NCBI GenBank assembly: GCA_037893245.1
Contig: JBAIAA010000410.1
Coordinates: 434,001 to 498,000, forward strand
Reading direction: 5' to 3'
Origin: Crossaster papposus
Taxonomy: Eukaryota > Echinodermata > Asteroidea > Velatida > Solasteridae
Length of the DNA: 64,000 nucleotides
Shown here: positions 48,464 through 58,772 of the stretch, in pieces
How positions within the stretch are numbered: position 1 is the stretch's first letter
Layout of the letters: each line of letters begins with the position of its first letter
Translations under genes and position numbers: made by a program
The notes under the pieces: generated by a model
Told to the model about the DNA's origin: nothing
Databases searched by the model: none
Seen by the model: the letters and a program-made list of their open reading frames with translations, nothing else

Positions 48464-48550
48464 CTGTGACCCAGAAGAAGTAACTGTGACCCAGAAGAAG
48501 TAACTGTGACCCAGAAGAAGTAACTGTGACCCAGAAGAAGTAACTGTGAC
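48451..48550 (+). repeat. 20-bp tandem repeat across the BAG6 stop codon
   Basis: Five units of 20 bp (48451, 48471, 48491, 48511, 48531), consensus CCAGAAGAAGTAACTGTGAC, with the first differing only by CA for CC at its start. Unit 1 supplies the last three Lys codons and the TAA of BAG6, so four stop-codon-bearing copies follow in the 3' UTR. Confidence 0.98.
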
Positions 48551-48554
48551 CCGT

Positions 48555-49140
48555 ATGTTCTAATTGGCGAACGGGATTCCGCTTGTGTGCAGGTATCTTT
48601 GATTTGTTGTTCGACTATAACAGTTACATGTATCCAGAGATAAAAGGGGCACTCTGTCCTGGAATCGCCCAATTGACCATACTGACTTGTTCACACAGCT
48701 TGGCACAGTTTGACTTTAAATTATCAAGACCAAATACACTGTTGCTATATCACGTGATTCGGGGCAAGCTCTTGCATAGTTACGTTAGAGACGCTCAGCA
48801 CCAATACATTGTTCACAATGGTTGAGAATGGTACAAAGACACCAGACCATTCCAGAGCCGGGGGTTGCTAGCGTAAGGCTTGCCCCGAATCACGTGATAT
48901 AGCAACAGCGTCTTTGGTCTGAAGAATTTAAAGTTAAACTGTGCCAAGCTGTGTGAACAAGCCAGTGTACCAGATGTTATTCAAATTTAACTCGGGGTCA
49001 CGCGCAAATGGCTTATTGGCGAGGGGGATTCCACTTGTGTGCAGGTACCTTTGATTTGTTGTTCGACTATAACGGAACAGTTACATGTGTCCAGAGATAA
49101 AAAGGGCACTATGTTCTGGAATCACCCAATTGGGCTTACA
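48555..49140. repeat. Composite repeat in BAG6 3' flank
   Basis: Two relationships overlap. A direct repeat links 48563-48675 with 49013-49133 (GGATTCC...TTGTGTGCAGGTA, CAGAGATAAAA). Between them, 48688-48782 and 48868-48964 form an inverted repeat (GACTTGTTCACACAGCTTGG; TATATCACGTGATTCGGGGC). This could be one foldback element inserted into an older duplicated sequence. It probably overlaps the BAG6 3' UTR. Confidence 0.8.
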
Positions 49141-49374
49141 AAATGCATTTTGAATGAAATGTTAATCGGAAAGAGCATTTAAAAGTAGGATATCCACACA
49201 ACCATCCTTAAAAAAAATTGCCGTTTTTGTGTTTGTCTTGTGTAGAGCGAGTTACTGGACATGGATTAGCCTTGTTCACCTAATCACCTGTCACACTGTT
49301 GTCATCACATTTCATACATTCCCACTCTACCCACAAGTATGCAGCCAAATTCTCCTAGTATATATGTGACCTGT

Positions 49375-49788
49375 TCCAACGAAACCCAGACAAAGTCGAC
49401 TTTTTAGTCTTTAAGATTTTGCTTTTTTCAAATTCTCTAGGTTCTCAGCTTTAAAATGATGTATCATTTACATATGTACCCCCACCCTATCTTCCCTGGG
49501 GTCTGGATTTAGTGATAAAACCCTGACAACCTAATTATGAGATAAACAGCTTTGAAGTTCAGAAAAGCGTATTATTTCTATACACAAATGTTTCACAAAA
49601 TTGACCAAAAAACACACTTCTGGTAGACGGATTTTGTTCAAATTTGAGGAGATTGTAGATTAATAGTAAGTGACTTAGAAAAACCTAAAATCTCAAAATG
49701 GTAAAATCCATCCCGAAATTACTTCAGGAGTACATTGTGACAAAACACATTGTGCGACTTTTTCCGGGTTTCGTTGGAACAGGTCACA
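49375..49788. mobile_element. TGTGACC foldback element, GTTCCAACG subfamily
   Basis: Termini TGTGACCTGTTCCAACGAAA / TTTCGTTGGAACAGGTCACA, inner ACAAAGTCG. One TA separates it from the next element. Confidence 0.95.
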
Positions 49789-49790
49789 TA

Positions 49791-50223
49791 TGTGACCGGC
49801 TCTACAAAAAGGTGTCTTAAGTCGCGCTGTGCACTATCATGTAATGAACCGCTCAACGTTGAAAGGGTAAACATTTCTATTTGTTGTCTTGAATGAAATC
49901 TTTAATACCTACAGTTTAAGGTTTCATTAAAAGAAATGTTGATTTTGATAAATAAAGTGGAAAAAACAACCATTTTGTGTGCATCGTTCTGTTGTACTGT
50001 AGTACAACAGAGCCGGCTATTTCAAAACCTGTTTTCTCAGTTGTTTAATTCGAACTCCAAGAAAGTAATCAAAATGTAAACACGTCGTGTCTCCAAAATG
50101 GGAGGGGCTATAGATCTTTAATATATACTAAATGAAAGCTTACATTGTGGGCTTTCTAACCATGTATGTAACTCAATTTCATTTTGTTGCGACATAAGAT
50201 GCCTTTTTGTAGAGCTGGTCACA
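49791..50223. mobile_element. TGTGACC foldback element, GCTCTACAAAAAGG subfamily
   Basis: Termini TGTGACCGGCTCTACAAAAA / TTTTTGTAGAGCTGGTCACA, inner TTAAGTCGCG / TGCGACATAAG. Sister of 12589-13020 (interior CTGTTGTACTGTAGTACAAC and AACCGCTCAACGTTGAAAGG). Confidence 0.95.
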
Positions 50224-50458
50224 TATGTACCTACATGCAGTTAGCAAGTTTCTAATAGTAAAGTTTCACGAATAACAATTTAGTTGTCAACTCCATAATA
50301 GACTACAAGTAGTTATTTTAGTATCCTACTAGTACATGTACTAGCAAGTTGGCTGCTATTAAGTTTAAGGGTTCATGAATATGGGCCCCAGATCCTCTCA
50401 AATTAACTGCTGCTGAGAAACCCAATGATATAACTGTTCAACTTGCCTCTAAACACCA

Positions 50459-51018
50459 GGGCCCAATTCCATAAAAGCATTCTAACTTTAGTATATTACT
50501 AGGTTTTAGCAAGATTCCAAATGCCTAGTTGGTTGCTTGCTAGCAATCAACGAAATCGCATTCCATAACACCATTCTATGAAATATTCTTACTAGTTGCT
50601 TGCTTGCAGCTTGCTAGAATGGTGTGGGGTTTGCATAATCGCCAAAGTACATGGTCAGTTTGAGTTAACAATAGGGAAAGAGTTCAAATCAGGTCATGAT
50701 GTGGGTTGTATTGTCAATGCATTCCTCTGTACCCTATTTTACATTTGTATCGGCCTACGCACATGTTTCAGAAATAAGGTTATCCTTGACTCTGCGCATA
50801 AGAATGTCAATACAAATTCCCAAAAGATGAAAGATTGAAAGTGACTTAGAATGGTGCTAAGGATTTAGACATACCCCAAACCTATTCTAATTTTAGCAAG
50901 CAACTAGGAACCTTGCTAAGCATATAATGGTTTTATGGAATAGATTTAGCAAGGAACTAGAGATAGAAAGGAAGTTAGCAACCAACTAGGCTTAGAATGC
51001 TTTTATGGAATTGGGCCC
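50459..51018. mobile_element. Foldback element, GGGCCCAATTCCATAAAAGC termini
   Basis: Inverted termini GGGCCCAATTCCATAAAAGC / GCTTTTATGGAATTGGGCCC, ATTCTAACTTTAG...-type inner motifs with CTAGTTGCTTGCTAGCAAT and AGCAAGCAACTAGG mirrored. An 80-codon open frame at 50596-50838 has no recognisable similarity and is probably chance. Confidence 0.9.
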
Positions 51019-51539
51019 AGGTTATTATGCCTGGGCTATTGCTTTCCACAATGTATCGTAGCACAATTTATAATTCTTATGGATGTCGCAGTGTCTATTT
51101 TGGTTGAAGGTAATAACGTGTCCATTTTGAAATAGATGGTAAGTTTATGAATTATTAAGTGTCATATCTTGTTTGAAGTTTGCAAACATTATCATCCTGT
51201 TGTCCACTTCATCTGCATGAATTGTTTCTTTCATAAAGCATCCATTTTTGTTCAATGTAATTTGTTTTTGTTAATTTCTGTTTATTATTTCAGCTTTTGT
51301 TCGTAAGCATTGTTTAATACATTCACAAACATTAAATACACAGAACCATCTATCAAACACGATGTATGTCTCATCTTTTGTTTGTATTTTGTTGTTTGCC
51401 TTGTTTTTTTATTATTCTGAAAAATTTCACGCCACAAGATATCAAAGTTCTGAATTAAACCATATTATGTTTGGTTAAACAAAGTTGCATTTGAATACAT
51501 TGATTTTCATTTTTGCTTGCCAATGATTTTCATTTAGCA

Positions 51540-51730
51540 GAAACCAATGTCATAAATCTGCTCAGCGAAAAATAAAATGCTTGACCCAGACATTTTTACT
51601 TAGCAAAACCAGGTTACCAATCAAAACACTACGTGATGTATATTGCTGTCGTTTGGTACCAGTCAGTTTTTGCTCAGAACATAATTTCACTAATCCAAAG
51701 AGCTTTTTTTCTGCTAAGCAGAAGCATGAG
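51540..51730. mobile_element. Degraded GGGGCCAATTTCATAGAG element
   Basis: AAACCAATGTCATAAATCTG, AACCAGGTTACCAATCAAAAC, GGTACCAGTCAGTTTTTGC and TTTCTGCTAAGCAGAAGC are worn versions of the family order; the right terminus is lost. Confidence 0.6.
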
Positions 51731-51912
51731 ATATTTGAAGTATGGTTTCAACGCTTAGTTTTATTCAGACAGAAGACATCGAAAACTCGTTTCTGAATGT
51801 TTGTGTATCAGTGTTTATTTGCTTTGGTGTTACGAATTATTTATAGTCATTTTTTTCCAATAAAAAAAATATATGTGGAAATCTAATATTAACATTTTTG
51901 TCGCAAATTTGT

Positions 51913-51940
51913 ATTATTATTATTATTATTATTATTATAT
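51913..51940. repeat. (ATT)n microsatellite
   Basis: About eight ATT units followed by a T run and GGGGGGG. Confidence 0.95.
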
Positions 51941-53489
51941 TTTTTTTTGGGGGGGGCGGTGATTTGGTGATTTGTTATTTGGCGTTTCTGCATGATTTGA
52001 AATTAAGGTTGAAATATATGAGACAATTCATTCACCCAAACACTGTGAATATCTAACAACAAAAACGCGGCACTAGCAATGGACGCACATTGTTACTTGT
52101 TCACACATTCGCATTTTTGTATTACTGTGGATACATGGCTTTGTTCTCGTGTACAAAATGGTTAGAAAGTCGAGCACGTTTTTCAAAATGCTCCCATTTT
52201 AACCACAATTGTTTTCCTGGGTTGTAATTTCGTCCCAATATACCCTATATTATACCCCAACCCAAACACTAACCCTAACCCACATCTTAACCCTAGTTTT
52301 TTGAGTAATTTAAGTACAATCCAAAAATCTATTTCGTGAAATTCCTAGTGGAGACCTATTTATCTTTAGAAATTACCCTAGCTGGAGACCTTTTCATTCT
52401 CATTGTCCCCATTGTGTTCACGTCTCCAGAAGGTACCGTATTTCGCACCACAGTGAAAGATTCCTCGCCCATCCATCGTTTTATCAAACAGATTTGTTCA
52501 TGGTGTTTAACGAAAACTTCTTAACTTTTTTAAAGGCCTTTTGTTTGTACACATTTGCTTTTCTAACCATTGTCATTGGATTATCGATTCGAGGACCTAT
52601 ATTCACCACATAATTTCATTGTTCGGCCTCTTCACAAAACAACACCTTAAACACGCACTCAAGTTTGGTATAAATTGAAGATTTCTTTTGTTCCTCTTTT
52701 ATACTTTACGTATTGGCAATATTTCTCATCCAGCACGTCGTCAATTGTATCACTGTCCTCGATTAGAAGATGCGTCACGTGTGTGTGTCCACACAACTCC
52801 AAAATGTTTGTGCATTGTTCTTTCATTTGCTGCATCACCGTCGATTCGCTGCAAAGAAAACGTCACTGTACACCTCATTATATACTACGGCTGTGCCCTG
52901 ACTTGTTCATGCAGCCGGAAAGTGTTTGCCTTTTGTGGACGTGGAAGAAACCACATTTGTGTATTGGTGCGGTGTGTCGGGACAAAAGGGGTCTCCCTCC
53001 GCCTTAAATGTCGCTGGCAGGCTATACACGTACTACATGTACATACACTGTACATGTACTATACGTTGGGATTTGTTACACTGTGATCGGATCGTACTGG
53101 CTAGGATGCGTCATACTGCTAGACAGTGGCTATAGTGGGCGTGGCTTAAACGGATTGGCGCACATGTATTGTGTAATATGGGGTAATCCGATACAATAGC
53201 ACTGCCCGGCCCACAAGCAACGGTCGGTCAGTGGGTCCGAGTTGATCAAGCATATGAAGCACGACATGTGGCAGAGAAAACCCCCCTCTTTTGTGTTGAC
53301 CATTGTATTCCCGGAATCTCAGGAATTCCTTTTAGGTTTCAAGGGGGGGATGGGTTAGGTTACAATAGTGTTGAGTGCGTATAAAGTATAGGGATAAGAG
53401 GGGGGTACCCCTCTGCCACATATCGTGCTGGGCATATGATCAAATAGGGCACTAGGCTGGCTCTCAATAATGTCCACAGAATGCTGTCT

Positions 53490-53703
53490 GCAGGGGCTAG
53501 TTTCATGAATCTGCTTAGTATATAACATTTTCCTTGGCAATAACAGGATTACAAACCAATTTTTCAGGTGATGTATGTTTGTGACACTGTATTCAGATGG
53601 TTTTGCTTGGCATGGAAAGCACATGGACTTTTGGATGGTAACTCGTTTTTACTGAGCAAGACTTTGTGTCCAGCATTTGTGTGTGTGTGCTAGCGCAGCT
53701 CCT
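53490..53703. mobile_element. Degraded GGGGCCAATTTCATAGAG element
   Basis: Left CAGGGGCTAGTTTCATGAATCT, interior ACAGGATTACAAACCAATTTT and GGATGGTAACTCGTTTTTAC, directly followed by the intact copy at 53704. Confidence 0.75.
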
Positions 53704-53944
53704 GGGGCCAATTCCATAGAGCTGCTAAGCACAAAAATTTGCTTAGCACAAAAGTCTTGCTCATTAAAAACAGGTTACTAGCCAAAATTCTACGTGTTTT
53801 TCATGCTAAGCAAAAACTAGCTGATTATCAATCCAAAACAGTAAAGACCACGTGAAAATTTGGTCTGTGACCTTGTTTTTGCAAAGGACAAATTGTCATG
53901 CTAAGCAATTTGTTTGTGCTTAGCAGCTCTATGAAATTGGCCCC
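53704..53944. mobile_element. GGGGCCAATTTCATAGAG foldback element, copy 6
   Basis: Full copy; termini GGGGCCAATTCCATAGAGCT / GCTCTATGAAATTGGCCCC; interior as in copy 1 in the same orientation. Confidence 0.95.
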
Positions 53945-55433
53945 TGATGCCCGACATATTAAAAAGAAAGAAAACAAAGACACGGAAATTATTTTTAGAA
54001 ATTATATTTTCAACATTTAAATTGTTTTCTCACTAAATGAAAAAACACTTTGCTTTACCTGTATATTAGCAGAAATGTACATAACTAAATGTTTACTGAT
54101 GATAAATACACCCTGCGCAGAATTTGTAGATTAAAAAAAAGTGATTTTTTTTTTCCTCAAAATATCATCCCAGATAATTAATCTATAATTAATCTGTCAA
54201 CTGCATATTTTCATTTTAAACAAAGCGGTTACAAAAACAAACCATTTTGTTTATCTGGAAACAGATTATATACGACTGTTTACCCAAATAAAAAAGTGCT
54301 TACTTTACATTCCTAATTACACAAAAACAATTGAAAAACATTAAAATGGCTGCTGTTTTAAAGCACACGTTTTAATTTGTCCCCTCGTAAAAGTTAAGTA
54401 AAAAATCGCATGAAACATTTTCTAGGTAAAATATTGAACACAAAATTAACATCCTGCAGATTGCTTGGAAGACAGTATTAAAAAAAAAGGCACTCTTCAG
54501 TTTGTATTAACAAGCAAAAACAGCACAATAAACCCACTTTAAAGGGCGTGGCTAATGCAAGAGGGGCGTGACTAAAGCCTTCAGTGTGAAACGTGAGCAA
54601 CTTCTTTGTTTAAAGTCCAAACTAACTCCTGCAAAAAATGTATACTTTCTATGCAGAAAACTACAATAAAACAGCAAATATATTAAAAAGCCAAATTATG
54701 TCAACCAATATACTATCCCTTTAAAAAAGTGTGTACATCAAAACCCTTTGTTTAAACTGAATCGTCCATATCAAACATTAAAGAATGATTTATTTGGTTG
54801 ATTCACAAAGGTGCTTCATTAAAAAACAAACATGCTAAGCAATATGACTAGCTTGGCGAACTAAGATGAGAACAAAGACTCTATAAAAATCACTTTTTAT
54901 TTTGATCAGTAAAAAAAATATCGATTTCCGAAACTGGGCAGAAAAATCTTTGAAACCAGCGGAGTGTCCATTTGCAGGAAGAAAGTTGGTTCCCAACCGA
55001 AACGTCATATTATGTAACGGTCTTGACTAGTAATAGCCAGATAAAAGCTCCACTTGGCAATCAAAATAATGTTGCACAGCTAACTTTTGAAACCAACATT
55101 TCGTCAAGCATTTATTAGTACTAGTCAAGGACCGTTTTACAAACCCCAACTTCGTATCTGCCCTTGGATGTGTTCATGCAGTTTGGCAATGGTGTTGGAG
55201 CCTTACTGAGCTTAAGCTGGGGTTTAAAAAACGGTCAGGGAGTAGGAGACCTTTGAGACTCTTGGTGGCAGCAAAACCGTTTCTTTTCAAATTTGCGCGA
55301 GGTTAACAAAAACACATAAACGGAAAGGTGATTTTGCAGTCGTCAAGCGTCGCAAATGGTTGGTCGTGGTATTGTACCGACCAAAACGCCGGCGCCACCC
55401 GTTAAAGTAAAAAAACCTACACGGTGAATCGTT

Positions 55434-55600
55434 TTACTGCTTTGGTAAGACGTTCTTTTTGAACTCGTTCGGCCGATTAGTGTTGCCAGGCGGTCGGTAA
55501 TTCACCACCACTACATACCGCTCCGCGTTCAACATCTTGGCTTTGGCTATTCCTACTTCGGTGGAACTCTTCCATACCATCTGGGTGAATCGTTCTGTGC
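55434..55600 (-). CDS. CAP gene terminal exon
   Basis: Acceptor GTCCACTTTCAG on the minus strand, stop TAA at 55436-55434. It encodes GTERFTQMVWKSSTEVGIA, then YVVVVNYRPPGN and FKKNVLPKQ. The GTERF segment replaces the family GTGHF, losing the His. Confidence 0.94.
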
Positions 55601-58600
55601 CTGAAAGTGGACATGAAACAGCAGTTATAACATAACGCAAAGGTAATGGCGGAACAATTTCAATGATTTGCTATAAAGACAGGCTGAAAAATTGGCTTAC
55701 CTAAAACATTATTGCTTAGCTTTAAAAGGTTACCAGCTAGAATGTGGTGTGGATTTATATGCCTGGTACTCGAGCTTCATAGCACAGCAAATACTGTAGT
55801 GATTTATCATTCACTTTGATTAAACTAGGTATGATACACCATTGGTAATTGCTTGAATTTCATGAATGGGTAGATTTGTAGGGTTGTATTTTATAGTAAA
55901 ATTAATATCGTTTAACTGACCTGTCCGAAGTTATACAATCATAGATGCCGAGAAAAGCAAGAAAAACGGTGTTTGTTTTCAACCGGCGTCGAGCAGTTAT
56001 TCTTATGTTATTATTTTTTTTTCAATCATTTTGCTGGATGCCTAGAATCATTATTTACTTTTAAATGAGCAAGATATATCTTAATTATTCGGTAGTAAAT
56101 ATTTTCGATATCTGCAAAATGGTGTATCCTACCTTTAAGTAGTGGCATTAGGCGTACATGGGATTATGTTAGACTAAACATTTACATACATTTTTGTTAG
56201 TGTCGAAAATAAAGCACCATGCAGGCCCTAACTTTTTGATTTGTACATTTCAGGTCAATCTGTCAATAACCAGGTTGAAGCAGTTTTATTTTCCATGAGA
56301 AAAGACACATCTGGGAAATAGAACACCAATATTTACCGCAAGTATACAATATATATTCTGTTAACATCGTAATCTCAAGAATATTGTGGGCCTATTTGTT
56401 AAATAACTGCACACGCGCGCAGGATTTTGTACTATTTTTTAGATACCCTTTTTTCACATGCAATTACTATTGAATCACGGAAACAAATTTGGTTCATAAC
56501 ACGAGTCGGCAGACGGATTGGTGGAAAACATTAAATAAAATGATAAAATCATGGAATTTGGCACAATCGTAGTATGTCACGAAAAAGAGATTTGCCTTGA
56601 AAGCAATAGGCTATACATGTAGTAAGTTTAAAGGGATCGTATACGTTTGGTAATTACTCCAAAAATTAATGGCAATACAAAATTACTTGGTAAGAAGTAC
56701 AGCAGCTTTTGATAGTATAATGCATTTTTAGAAGCTTTTAACTTCGAAGTACTGCGGTTATGTAAAAAAAGATATCACTTTTTATCCCCAACAATTTGAA
56801 TCTGAGAAACGTTACTGCAGTGACGTTTCTCAGATTGTGTATTCCACTGCAGATTATTCTTCCTGCGTGAACATAACCGCTCCACATTTTCGGCAATATC
56901 TCAAAATCGCTACTACCTTTTGAAATGAATTTTGTACAGGCTAGTTTTATGGTATATATCTATAACTATATAGGATTGATTGAAACAAACAATGGGTTTA
57001 AATTGCCAAACGTATACGATCCCTTTAACAAGCAGTTTTTAAAATTGTCAAAATGGCTACCATTTATTCTACCTATATTATTTTGTTCAAAGGTCAAATC
57101 TGCGATGACCTTAGAGCCAAATATCTTTCTCATGACACACCCTGACTGTTTGCTAAACGGTTTCATGCTTTTATCGATCATTAAGTCAATAATCATATTG
57201 TGCACCAGTCTGCCCGACTAGAGGCTAGTCAGTCGGTACGAAGGATACCAGTGCAGTAACCGTGAATAGTGGAATTCCCTTTAGCAGTTTCCCGGAAGAT
57301 ATGCGTACCTTTCTGCCATCTTGGATTGTCGAAATCATAATATTCTTTTTCCTTCTCCCAGAGATTCGCAAGTTCTTCCCCGCTGATGTCCTCGTCTAAC
57401 GGCGTGATGTGTATATTCTCTCCAACCACTGAATACATATACAAATACTACATGGTAATTTTTTCTTGGATTTTATGACAGAGAACCTATCTGAAACCTC
57501 AACAATTCTCCAATGTTAAAGGTAGTAATTACTTCAACAGCAAAAAAACACCATGAAACTATAATGAATTATTACTTGGCTGTCAGTGAACAATAGTCTT
57601 AAACATCCTTAGCCCGGGAGCTAGCGACATAAGATTTCACCCCATTTCCCAGGAAGGTTTGATCTTACTTCGGTCATTCACACATAGTTGGTCAGCCTTC
57701 CCACGTAGGTTGGGTCGGACTCCTGAACCCCCTTGAAAAGCTTTCCAAAGATCGGTTGATTAGGTATATTAGAAAAAGAAAAACGGACCAAATAATATTC
57801 GGACCAACAGCCTGTTCGTTTTTAACACGGACACACAACAGCCGTCGCGTCAGGTATTACACAAAACACTGCGTACTGTGTGTATCCCATACGGACCCAC
57901 GGCTGTTGTATGTCAGTGTCAGTTATTGTATAGACTTGGAGCTCGCAGGAGTCTCGTTTTTCCTAGAAAGGAGGAGAGGGAGAAATCTAATTTTGTTTGT
58001 ATTCGCGTTTTTAAGTTTGTCTTTGAGAGGAATTTAACACTATCTTCCAAATCTCGTGAATGATACTACGGTTGTATCTGCATAGCTACTATTTCCTCTC
58101 TTAATTCAAGACGTATCACTTTTTGGGGACGCTACTCGAGTATCCAGTTTATTTTCTGATCCGTTCGCCTTTGTAAATGATGATGCTGTCCTTTTCCAGA
58201 AAATTAGTATCATTTGTATCATATTTGTGAGTGGAACGCAGGCAATTGTGGTAAATTATCTTGCCTAAAGGACGTAAGTATCACAGCCATTGGACTACGG
58301 TGTGCGAACAAAACCAAAAAAACAAACCCATTAATTTCCTTTTAGAAAACATTATTTTGTCAGTATACTAGCACCTTATACAGTTTACTATAACAATTAC
58401 ACAATGTACTTTACACGTTATTGAATACATTTCTGCTCACGATCTATCTATCTATATAATAATACGCTACTCTCTGTCTGTCTGTCTGTATGTGTGTCTG
58501 TCTGTGCGCGCTTTTTCGTCCCCTTCCCGGAGTCGTGCGGCGTTCAAACTCGGTGGGTGGGTCCGGCTCGGTCCCCGCAAGAACCAGTTTGCATTCGCTA

Positions 58601-58740
58601 GAGCGTACGAGGTCAAAGGTCATCTAGGGGTCACCTTTTTGAAGTTGGTCGGATCGTGCTTAAACTCGGTGATCGCAATGCTCGATGCGAGGTGAGCGTG
58701 GCAAAAATAAAACGGGTATCTATCTATCTATCTATCTATA

Positions 58741-58772
<32 letters not shown>

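Larger units (their letters stand above)
48464..55433. other. Convergent intergenic region
   Basis: Between the BAG6 stop and the CAP stop. It holds the composite repeat (48555-49140), two TGTGACC elements (49375-50223), a 560-bp foldback element (50459), degraded repeats, an (ATT)n tract (51913), and a full GGGGCCAATTTCATAGAG element (53704). Poly(A) sites of either gene could not be fixed; AATAAA hexamers near 49950, 51568 and 51859 lie in or next to repeats. No further gene is seen. Confidence 0.7.

Noticed and set aside
50596..50838. 80-codon ORF within the GGGCCCAATTCC foldback element
   Set aside because: No recognised motif, AT-rich, and not supported by any second copy in the window.
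52255..52305. Telomere-like CTAACCCTAACC stretch
   Set aside because: Only a few degenerate units within ordinary AT-rich DNA; not enough for an interstitial telomere.
57756..58063. Open frames in the CAP intron
   Set aside because: No splice sites in phase with the CAP exons, wrong strand, no family resemblance.
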